Source of the DNA: JANRLJ01 sp034437895
GTDB lineage: Bacteria > Chloroflexota > Anaerolineae > Aggregatilineales > Phototrophicaceae
Assembly: GCA_034437895.1 (NCBI GenBank)
Contig: DAOTTO010000406.1
Location: forward strand, 1-23,118
Direction of reading: 5' to 3'
DNA: 23,118 nt
Shown: positions 1 to 5,912 of the stretch, one piece after another
Layout of the letters: every line of letters starts with the position of its first letter
How positions within the stretch are numbered: position 1 is the first letter of the stretch
Translations under genes and position numbers: made by a program
The notes under the pieces: model-generated
Told to the model about the DNA's origin: nothing
The model's input: only the letters and a program-made list of their open reading frames with translations
The model's database searches: none

Positions 1-44
1 GCGATAAGCAGCAAAAAGAGGGCTGCGAGGATACGACGGTGCAT
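1..44 (-). CDS. 5' end of a small membrane protein gene (partial)
   Basis: Only the first 14 codons are inside the window. They read MHRRILAALFLLLI, a charged start followed by a hydrophobic helix. The ATG is preceded by GGAG with a 6-nt spacer. The start closely resembles that of the next gene on the same strand (MRRLIFAALFLPPIA), with the same Shine-Dalgarno spacing. The upstream DNA of the two genes also matches (about 45-190 against 949-1075, sharing blocks such as ATTGTAAACG and GCGGTAGATTT). I infer a paralogue generated by tandem duplication. Function is unknown, and the rest of the gene lies beyond the left edge. Confidence 0.5.
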   Translation of the reverse strand, partial: MHRRILAALFLLLI

Positions 45-1075
45 AGCGATCTCCAATGGATGAAAGGTAACAGCAATTTGTTTGAATTTGATTTTGTTCA
101 CTTATAGACGAATTGTAAACGAAATAAGCGGCGCTTCAATACATCACCGGAGAATGAGAGGCCAAGCGTAGGGCAGCGGTAGATTTCACCATCTACAAGT
201 TGATATTAGGGATGACTTTATAGAAGAAAATGACTTACGAGAAGAATAAGTGAATTTATAGCTACGTTGTCATGCTTAATAGCCTGAGACTAAAGGACAT
301 AATGAGCAAGAAAAATGTGCTAATATAGGCAAACTTATATACACTCCGTTCAACTTGATAGTGCCATTTCTCTATGACAATAGTAGCGATTGCGCGACTT
401 ACCATCCCGACAGCAAAAAAAGGTGTTTGTAGGAACTCTTCAGACACAGAAACAACGATACTCGACAGGAAGAAAAAAGCAAAAAAAGCAATGACGTAGT
501 ATTGAAGCTTGCCCTGCCATATCCAAAAGTCAAACCACATACCAAGCCCAACGAGAATAAATGCGTATATCGCACCTATGATTGCTATACCTTTAACTGC
601 TGTCACAGGGTTGCTTCCAAGGCTTTGCCCAAAGAATGTATAGTTCTCGATTATCGTTATAGCACACAAAAGAAAAATTGTAATAATTGATATATTTTCT
701 TGCAGATTTCCATAAGTTGAGTAGTAGCGTCGTCTTTGAATGAAGGGGTTAAAGAATTCTTTTAGCGAATCACCTCGGTGTTTGGTGAAAGGTTGTACAA
801 AAAGCGTGAAGTTCGTACCTATGATGATACCTGCATAGATGCTCCCAACTTCATACGCCAACTCTGTACTTGATGATTTCCCAAATAGAGCAAGGAGGCA
901 TATAGCAATAGGCGGCAAGAATAGGGCTGCAAAGATAAGACGACGCATAATGATCTCCAATATTGAGTCAGCATTGGATTTTTTTGAGTTCCCCCGTACA
1001 CGGATTGTAAACGGAATAATCGCAACTTCAATATGCGCTGGGGAACAGATAGGGAAGCGGTAGATTTTCCGCGTA
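44..1075. repeat. Tandem duplication: gene start plus upstream region, period about 904 bp
   Basis: The gene starts at 44 and at 948 share ribosome site, first codons and about 120 bp of upstream DNA. Aligned blocks include the GATCTCCAAT region beside the start, then ATTGTAAACG-AATAA, CTTCAATA and GCGGTAGATTT. The similarity is degenerate with small indels, so the duplication is not recent. The conserved upstream part probably includes the promoter of both copies. Confidence 0.5.
262..948 (-). CDS. Hypothetical AT-rich multi-pass membrane protein
   Basis: Encodes about 228 residues from the ATG at 948. I prefer this start to the in-frame ATG at 960 because GGAG sits 6 nt before it, and because the paralogous start at position 44 has the same layout. 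The protein has roughly five to seven hydrophobic segments: an N-terminal helix, then stretches around residues 35-55, 88-108, 120-148, 153-172, possibly 180-195, and 205-225. They are separated by short charged loops such as QRRRYY. I recognise no family motif. The gene is visibly richer in A and T than its neighbours, and lysine and isoleucine codons are common, which suggests foreign origin. It is the intact member of a tandem pair whose other copy starts at position 44. Its role is unknown. Confidence 0.7.
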   Translation of the reverse strand: MRRLIFAALFLPPIAICLLALFGKSSSTELAYEVGSIYAGIIIGTNFTLFVQPFTKHRGDSLKEFFNPFIQRRRYYSTYGNLQENISIITIFLLCAITIIENYTFFGQSLGSNPVTAVKGIAIIGAIYAFILVGLGMWFDFWIWQGKLQYYVIAFFAFFFLSSIVVSVSEEFLQTPFFAVGMVSRAIATIVIEKWHYQVERSVYKFAYISTFFLLIMSFSLRLLSMTT

Positions 1076-1149
1076 AAATCGCCGGAATGTAAAATATACC
1101 TTACACAGCGCGTCTAGTTATCGAGTCGCATACGAAAAGGAAGTGAATA

Positions 1150-1866
1150 ATGCCGATTTTTGATACACCGATTACAACAGACGATCAAAACCTAAAGAAA
1201 GTTTTGGCACAAAAACAACCAGCCGTCCTGCTGCTGTATGATGGGCGCGAGAAAAACGAACCGCTGCAAGATGCGCTCCAACGAGAAGCCAAAAAACGCG
1301 CTGGAGAAGTCCTCATTGTTCGCGTGGATGCCAGCAAAAATCCACAAACGTTGGCGCAGTATGGCAATCCGTGTATGCCTGCCGTCGTGACGTTGGTTCC
1401 TGGCCTGCTGGGACGCAAGATTAAGTCGAAGGCCGAAAGTATCCGTCCGGCGGATTTACGCGCTCATATTGACCATCTGCTTAATGATACACCGCTGCCG
1501 GAAGCCAAACCCGCGCCGCAATCAGAGGCCAATAAAGCCGTAAAGAAGGCCGCATACGTCACTGACTCGACGTTTAAGCAGGAAGTCCTCAAAAGCACCA
1601 AACCTGTGTTGGTCGATTTCTGGGCGGCGTGGTGCGGCCCATGCCAGAACATCGCGCCGTTTGTCGATCAAATGGCAGGCCAATATGCGGGTAAAGTGAA
1701 GGTCGTTAAGCTCAACGTGGATGAAAGTAAAGCCACCGCGTCGCAGTTTAACGTACAGTCCATCCCGACATTTATTCTGTTTGAAGATGGCAAGCCAGTG
1801 CAGCGTTTCAGCGGCGCGAATCCGCGTGGCATTCAGCAAATACTTGAGGAAGCGGCGCATAAGTAA
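1150..1866 (+). CDS. Double thioredoxin-fold protein (degenerate N-terminal plus active C-terminal domain)
   Basis: 238 residues with no signal peptide, so probably cytoplasmic. The C-terminal half (about 136-238) is a canonical thioredoxin: FWAAWCGPC with the redox pair C162/C165, and the cis-proline loop SIPT (205-208). It should reduce protein disulfides, normally with thioredoxin reductase. The N-terminal half (about 1-112) has the same secondary-structure rhythm (VLLLYDGREK, VDASKNP, and a possible cis-Pro in CMPAV) but no CxxC at the active-site position, so it is probably a redox-dead thioredoxin fold. An Ala/Pro-rich linker (114-134) joins the halves. The start is supported by AAGGAAG about 6 nt upstream of the ATG. 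It looks monocistronic. Family assignment of the C-terminal half is firm; the N-terminal call is an inference from pattern. Confidence 0.88.
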   Translation: MPIFDTPITTDDQNLKKVLAQKQPAVLLLYDGREKNEPLQDALQREAKKRAGEVLIVRVDASKNPQTLAQYGNPCMPAVVTLVPGLLGRKIKSKAESIRPADLRAHIDHLLNDTPLPEAKPAPQSEANKAVKKAAYVTDSTFKQEVLKSTKPVLVDFWAAWCGPCQNIAPFVDQMAGQYAGKVKVVKLNVDESKATASQFNVQSIPTFILFEDGKPVQRFSGANPRGIQQILEEAAHK

Positions 1867-1946
1867 TCAGCTTACAAGTCACGGATTTGAAGAACGATTT
1901 GGTTCTGAGCCAGTGATTATGCCGTTTAACTTTTGAATACGGAACC

Positions 1947-1975
1947 TGTAGGGACGCGATCTATCGCGTCCACTG
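1947..1975. repeat. Palindromic TGTAGGGAC-type repeat (truncated right arm)
   Basis: Starts TGTAGGGACGCGAT and folds with ATCGCGTCC: arms 1952-1960 and 1963-1971 are perfect 9-mers around a 2-nt loop. The outer right arm (expected CCTACA) has diverged. It lies 80 bp after the thioredoxin gene and could act as a transcript 3' hairpin. It shares its leading TGTAGGG with copies near 3205, 4804 and 16701. Confidence 0.6.
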
Positions 1976-2064
1976 GAAAAATTTAAGCGGACATCCTAAT
2001 GTAGTTTAACTATTAAACACGGACATTCACGTCTTTTACCCCACCCCCGTCCCCTCCCCGAACT

Positions 2065-2104
2065 CAAGGAGGGGGAGAAAACGCGTGACTTCTCCCCCTC
2101 CTTG
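2065..2104. repeat. Perfect 15-bp inverted repeat with G/C-run arms
   Basis: The arms CAAGGAGGGGGAGAA (2065-2079) and TTCTCCCCCTCCTTG (2090-2104) are exact reverse complements around a 10-nt loop. A C-rich run (2038-2060) precedes it. The shape is typical of dispersed intergenic palindromes in large bacterial genomes. It could form a very stable hairpin in RNA from either strand. Confidence 0.75.
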
Positions 2105-2133
2105 TAGTAGTTCTCGATAAATAATTGGAATTT

Positions 2134-2195
2134 TTGAACCACCAAGAACTTGAAGCTAAATCTCTGTGTTCTCCGTGCGCTCTGTGGTTAAATCT
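2134..2195. repeat. Degenerate TTGAACCAC...GTGGTTAAA element
   Basis: Ends in inverted GAACCAC and GTGGTT, with purine/pyrimidine-rich interior text (TCTGTGTTCTCCGTGCG). It resembles the better-preserved element at 13194-13276 and the half-copy near 14464, so it looks like one dispersed non-coding family. Confidence 0.4.
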
Positions 2196-2445
2196 TTTCC
2201 ATTTACTTACGTCGGTCTACTTTTATGTACGGCTCTACCAGAACGAGGCGCTTATTGGTTTTGACGGCGGTGCGACAAATGCTTTATCCTTACGCGAATA
2301 GGAGAGAAAGACATCAGGCATGGGTGGCCTCGCAGAAGTTAACCGTGTGATAAGATTTGTTCAGCGTCAAATGTTATCATAGCACTATCCGATAAAACGC
2401 GGTAAACGAATCCAGCGGTTGATCGGTTGGCATTGGGTCATGAGT

Positions 2446-2490
2446 TTGAGACAACTTACAAATAGTAGCCATTATGGGGTAGGCTATCAT
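2446..2490 (+). promoter_or_regulatory. Putative promoter and operator of the DtxR-type gene
   Basis: TTGAGA (2446-2451), 18 bp, CATTAT (2470-2475) reads as a sigma-70 type promoter about 30 bp before the start codon. Overlapping the -10 is an imperfect inverted repeat, TAGCC (2466-2470) and GGCTA (2482-2486), extendable to 7 of 9 matches per arm. That placement would suit autoregulation by the encoded repressor. This is inference from position. Confidence 0.35.
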
Positions 2491-2506
2491 ACTTGAAAGG
2501 AATGCA

Positions 2507-3181
2507 ATGACGACAGCCGAAATCAGCCCCACTATGCGCGATTACCTAGCGGAAATTTACCGCCTGAGTGATCGCCCCAGCGACGCGGGTTACGTCAGCA
2601 CGTCGGAGCTGGCTGATGTGCTGGAAGTGAGCGCCCCTGCCGTAAACCGCATGGTGACAAAGCTCAAGGAGTTGGATTTGCTGATTCATGAGCCGTATCA
2701 GGGCATCAACCTGACCGAAAACGGGCGACGAGAAGCCCTTACCGCGCTGCGGCGGCATCGCATTGCGGAAGCATTTTTGGTGAATGTGATGGGGTTCGCG
2801 TGGCACGAAATCCATGAAGAAGCCAGCCGAATCAGCACCACCCTCAGCGAGGTACTCACGCAGCGCATGGCAGAGATGGCAGGCAATCCATCAACCTGCC
2901 CGCATGGCGAACCGATTCCGGTGGCGGATGGCACATTTGCTGAACCGAACGATATTTTACTTTCCGACGCGCCGCAAAATATGCCTCTGACCGTCACGCG
3001 GGTGCGAACACGCGAGTCAGATCGGCTGCAATATCTGGCGGCATTAGGTCTGATGCCGGGTGCGCCGCTGACGATGATCCATGCCGCGCCGTTTAATGGG
3101 CCGCTTCAGCTTAAACTGAAGGATGAATATCGCATCATCGGGCATAATCTGGCGGAATTGGTGCGGGTGAAGGCGGAGTAA
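2507..3181 (+). CDS. DtxR/MntR-family metal-dependent-type transcriptional regulator
   Basis: 224 residues with the three-part layout of the family: winged helix-turn-helix (about 7-75, with SELADVLEVSAPAVNRMV as the recognition region), dimerisation/metal domain (about 80-140, ending NPSTCPHGEPIP) and a C-terminal SH3/FeoA-like domain (about 158-222). Family members repress Mn or Fe uptake genes when metal-loaded. Here D12 aligns with MntR Asp8 and H84 with the ligand His. However, the helix that normally reads E/C-x-x-E-H has S107, S110 and T111 instead, so most primary-site ligands appear lost. It may sense through other residues or act without metal. AAAGG lies 6 nt before the ATG. No transporter it might control is adjacent: the neighbouring ABC cluster looks carbohydrate-specific. 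Confidence 0.88.
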   Translation: MTTAEISPTMRDYLAEIYRLSDRPSDAGYVSTSELADVLEVSAPAVNRMVTKLKELDLLIHEPYQGINLTENGRREALTALRRHRIAEAFLVNVMGFAWHEIHEEASRISTTLSEVLTQRMAEMAGNPSTCPHGEPIPVADGTFAEPNDILLSDAPQNMPLTVTRVRTRESDRLQYLAALGLMPGAPLTMIHAAPFNGPLQLKLKDEYRIIGHNLAELVRVKAE

Positions 3182-3204
3182 AAACCTAAATTGGGGATGT
3201 AAAT

Positions 3205-3235
3205 TGTAGGGACGACTCAGCGAGTCGCCCCTACG
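3205..3235. repeat. 31-bp palindromic repeat between convergent genes
   Basis: TGTAGGGACGACTC pairs with GAGTCGCCCCTAC (12 of 13 positions from GTAGGG inward). The element sits in the 72-bp gap between two convergent genes, so it could serve as a two-way transcript terminator or 3' stabiliser, although no T-run follows. It matches the repeat at 16701-16731 at 25 of 31 positions. Confidence 0.6.
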
Positions 3236-3253
3236 TAAATTATTCGATGACGC

Positions 3254-4618
3254 TTAGTTCAGCGCGTCTTGTGCTTCTGCCAGCACTTCATTGGCGCGGT
3301 CTTGGGCTTCAGCGGCGGCGGTTGCGATATCCAAAGACGGATCGGTTGCCAGCGCGGCAATCAGGTTGCCGAGTTCACCCGTCGCTTGGAAGATCCCCAA
3401 CAGTTGGGGATCACCAAACTTGGCGATGGAGTCGTCCAACAGCAGTTGGCGCACATCTTCAAACTGCGGATTGGCATCCAGGAATTCCTGGCTCAGGTTT
3501 TCCAGCGCGACATTGTTATACGGTTGATACAGGGTGCCTTCTGTCCAAGTGATCTGGGCAGCTTCGCTCGCCAGATACTTCAGGAACAGCCAAGTCGCCA
3601 GATTTTGTTCCGGGGTGCCGCTGATCATGATGACGCTGCGGAAGTTCAGCACGAGAGTACGGCTGCCTTCTGCCCAGGGGGGGGTGGTGTTTTCCCATTC
3701 GGTTACGCCGGTGCCGCCTGCATCGGTAGCAGCTTGCGCGTCACGTTGAATGAAAGGCACACCGACGGTGCTGCCGACGGCCATTGGGTTCAGGCTGGCG
3801 GCGAAATCGGCGGTATTGGCGAAGTTGGTTTCCGGCAGATAAGCGCAGCCATCGGCGACCAACTGTTGGAAGAAGGTCAAGACATTGATGGTGGCTTCAT
3901 TGGTGAAATCGAACTGCTGCGTTTCGGGATCCCAAATGCGCCCACCCTGGCTGAGGATGAAGGCTTCCATATCTTGGGGGTTGGTGCGGAGGGGGAAGCC
4001 CTGAACGTCTTCACCAGCAGGACCGGTGGATTCAGCGGCGGCGCAAGCCACAGCGCGGAATTCATCGAGTGTGGCGGGAGCGGCTTCAAAGCCCAATTCA
4101 CTCAACATGCCAAGGTTGACGGACATAATCACGCCGGAGTAACCAATCGACCATGCCAGCATTTGGTCATTGAAGGTGTCGCCGGGGATACGGTTGACAT
4201 CCAGTACATCAAAATTCAGATTAGCGCGTTCTTCTTCGGTGAAGCCCCAAGTCGGGTCGTCCAGATAGGGGTCAATCGCCAGCGCCACGCCGTCCAGATA
4301 GTAACCCTGAGCATCCGTCGCGAAGCCGCCGACTAGGTTGGGCAGGTCGCCGCTAGTGATACCGGCGCTCATCGCGTCACGCATGGCGGCGCTGTCGCCC
4401 AGTTCCAGTGTTTCGACGGTGATGCCATATTCGTTGGTAGCGTTGAAATCAGCGATCAAAACGTTGATGGCTTCTAATTGTGCGCCGCCCCATTCGTGCC
4501 AATAGGTGATGGTTTGTCCGGTGGGGTCGATGCCGCTCAGGTCATCCTGCGCGGAAACCACGCCAAACCCCAGCGCTAAGGCCACTAAAACGACAACGAG
4601 TAAAACTTTCTTAACCAT
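3254..4618 (-). CDS. ABC transporter solute-binding protein, family 1 (MalE/UgpB type)
   Basis: 454 residues. The N-terminus MVKKVLLVVVLVALALGFG is a signal peptide ending VVSA|QDD, a type I rather than lipoprotein site because no lipobox cysteine is present. The mature protein follows the family-1 pattern: ITYWHEWGG near the start (the usual 'WH.W.G' opening), EAINVLIADFNAT, SGDLPNLVGG, a central NLGMLSELGFEAAPATLDEF segment, and a late WLFLKYLASEAAQ. These proteins bind sugars or sugar derivatives outside the membrane and deliver them to the permeases. AAGGAGAG lies 7 nt before the ATG. It is downstream of both permease genes, across a 376-bp repeat-containing gap, so it may have its own promoter. 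The substrate cannot be told from sequence. Confidence 0.9.
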   Translation of the reverse strand: MVKKVLLVVVLVALALGFGVVSAQDDLSGIDPTGQTITYWHEWGGAQLEAINVLIADFNATNEYGITVETLELGDSAAMRDAMSAGITSGDLPNLVGGFATDAQGYYLDGVALAIDPYLDDPTWGFTEEERANLNFDVLDVNRIPGDTFNDQMLAWSIGYSGVIMSVNLGMLSELGFEAAPATLDEFRAVACAAAESTGPAGEDVQGFPLRTNPQDMEAFILSQGGRIWDPETQQFDFTNEATINVLTFFQQLVADGCAYLPETNFANTADFAASLNPMAVGSTVGVPFIQRDAQAATDAGGTGVTEWENTTPPWAEGSRTLVLNFRSVIMISGTPEQNLATWLFLKYLASEAAQITWTEGTLYQPYNNVALENLSQEFLDANPQFEDVRQLLLDDSIAKFGDPQLLGIFQATGELGNLIAALATDPSLDIATAAAEAQDRANEVLAEAQDALN

Positions 4619-4646
4619 GAATTGCTCTCCTTGAGCTATTTGCGAT

Positions 4647-4711
4647 TCTGTTCTGCCCTGGCTTGCTTCCCCCGCCAGCAGGCAGATTAAAACACCGTAA
4701 ACGGTGGAGGG
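4647..4711 (-). promoter_or_regulatory. Possible structured leader of the solute-binding protein gene
   Basis: Read on the minus strand, the leader contains CACCGTTTACGGTG followed by TTTT (about 4692-4711), then a longer imperfect stem: CTGCC and TGGC pairing with GCCA and GGGCAG (about 4647-4683). The arrangement could be a weak attenuator or a processing site that lets the binding protein be made in excess over the permeases. Evidence is only base pairing by eye. Confidence 0.25.
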
Positions 4712-4803
4712 TACAACTTTTTTTAATATTGAGTGCAGGGTAGTGCTGAGTAAATACCAAGACGAACTTCGGGATAAGGATTTGTCCCATTACATGCCAC
4801 CCT

Positions 4804-4878
4804 TGTAGGGACACGATAATGCAGTTTAGTATTTAAACTCCATATTTAATTGTTAAATAGCATTATGATGTCCCTACA
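4804..4878. repeat. 75-bp MITE-like element with 19-bp inverted ends
   Basis: The left end TGTAGGGACACGATAATGC (4804-4822) and the right end GCATTATGATGTCCCTACA (4860-4878) are reverse complements apart from two central bases. The 37-bp interior is AT-rich (TTTAGTATTTAAAC, TTAATTGTTAAATA). It has no coding capacity. The ends match the TGTAGGG family seen elsewhere in the window, and the interior resembles 1983-2015. Confidence 0.65.
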
Positions 4879-4916
4879 AAGCATGTCCGCATTCTTTTCT
4901 TAAAGTGCATACCCCT

Positions 4917-4988
4917 TACTTGTGACTTGTCACTTTTATCACTTTTAACTCGGCACTCAGCACTCATTGCTCAGTACTCATCACTTCT
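4917..4988. repeat. Degenerate short tandem repeat (CACTCAG/CACTT units)
   Basis: A run of loosely repeated 7-10 bp units: CTTGTGACTTGTCACTTTT, ATCACTTTT, GGCACTCAGCACTCATTGCTCAG, TACTCATCACTTC. A related patch (GAGTGCAGGGTAGTGCTGAGTAAA) lies at 4731-4755. The run ends a few bases beyond the stop of the MalG-like permease. It looks like expanded low-complexity DNA and contains no gene. Confidence 0.5.
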
Positions 4989-4994
4989 CTCTTC

Positions 4995-5912
4995 TTATCC
5001 TTTAGACCCTGTGCTGGCGATTCCTTCCGTAAACTGCTTCTGCGTGAAGAAATACACCACCAGAATCGGCAAAATCATGATGACGGAAGCCGCCATTTGC
5101 AGGTTAAATTCATCGCCAGCTTCCGCGTTAGCGAAGGTCGTTAATCCGGCGGCGACAGGCAGCCAGTTATCACTGCGGACGACCAGCAAAGGCCATTGCA
5201 GCGAATTCCACGAGCCGATAAAGGCAAAAATGACGATGGTGGCTAAGGCGGCGCGTGAAAGCGGCACAATGACCGAAATCATAAACCGCAAATGCCCTGC
5301 GCCGTCAATCCGGGCGGCATCCCACAGGTCATCGGGAATCTGCGCGAAAAACTGGCGCAGCAGGAAAATGGCAAAGGCCGAAGCCATAAACGGAATTGTG
5401 AGCGACTGCCAGCTATCAATCCATGCACCCAAGCCGAGCGCTTCGCTCAAGCGGCTAATCCATACTACCGTGAGGAAGTTAGGGATGAGCGTCACGATGT
5501 CGGGGATCATCAAAGTTGCCAGCATCAGGCCGAACAGCACATTTTTGCCAAAAAACTTCATCCGTGCGAAGGCATAGGCTGCCGGAACACAAAACAGCAG
5601 CAGCCCGGTAATGCTAATAATGACGATTCGCGCACTGTTCCACATGTATTGGGCGAAATTTGCCTGCTCCCAAGCTATGCTGTAGTTACCAAACATCAGC
5701 CGCGCCGGAATAAGTTTGCCCGTATACACCTCGACGGTGGACATCAACGACCAACTGACCATCCAGATAAACGGCAGAAGCGCCAGCAGTACGCCAAAAC
5801 TGAGCAGCACATACGTCATCACCTGACCCCAAGGAATCGGCTTGCGCGGCGGTTGAACAGTTACAAATTGGGTCGATTGTGCTTGTGTTTGTTGAATTGA
5901 AATCTCAGCCAT
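4995..5912 (-). CDS. Carbohydrate ABC transporter permease, MalG type
   Basis: About 305 residues from the ATG at 5912 (MAEISIQQ). A longer reading from 5948 is possible, but the ATG at 5912 overlaps the stop of the preceding permease by 8 nt (ATGGCTGA), the usual sign of translational coupling. It has six membrane spans; the first is VMTYVLLSFGVLLALLPFIWMV-like. The ABC-coupling EAA loop is DAARIDGAGHLRFMISVIVP, followed by LSR. The C-terminal IASTGSKG tail resembles the 'GxxxGAxKG' ending of MalG relatives. With the upstream permease it forms the membrane channel of a family-1 sugar importer. No ATPase gene is adjacent, so a shared MsmX/MalK-type ATPase encoded elsewhere is likely. Confidence 0.9.
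   Translation of the reverse strand: MAEISIQQTQAQSTQFVTVQPPRKPIPWGQVMTYVLLSFGVLLALLPFIWMVSWSLMSTVEVYTGKLIPARLMFGNYSIAWEQANFAQYMWNSARIVIISITGLLLFCVPAAYAFARMKFFGKNVLFGLMLATLMIPDIVTLIPNFLTVVWISRLSEALGLGAWIDSWQSLTIPFMASAFAIFLLRQFFAQIPDDLWDAARIDGAGHLRFMISVIVPLSRAALATIVIFAFIGSWNSLQWPLLVVRSDNWLPVAAGLTTFANAEAGDEFNLQMAASVIMILPILVVYFFTQKQFTEGIASTGSKG

Larger units (their letters stand above)
1867..2506. other. 640-bp gene-free region filled with repeats
   Basis: Apart from the palindromes at 1947, 2065 and 2134, I find only short broken frames (for example a 41-codon frame at 2225-2350 with no family signal). The sub-region 1983-2015 (AGTTTAACTATTAAAC) resembles the interior of the 75-bp element at 4804-4878. 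The last 60 bp hold the promoter of the next gene. Confidence 0.6.

Noticed and set aside
2225..2350. 41-codon frame in the repeat-rich gap before the regulator gene
   Set aside because: Short, without a ribosome site, and no recognisable motif. It could be a fragment, but nothing supports a call.
3269..4336. Long plus-strand open frame (355 codons) opposite the solute-binding protein gene
   Set aside because: Antisense shadow: the minus-strand frame has a signal peptide, ribosome site and family motifs, whereas this frame has no such features and odd composition.
4927..5577. Plus-strand frame of 216 codons across the end of the MalG-like gene
   Set aside because: It starts in low-complexity repeat and continues antisense to a well-supported permease.
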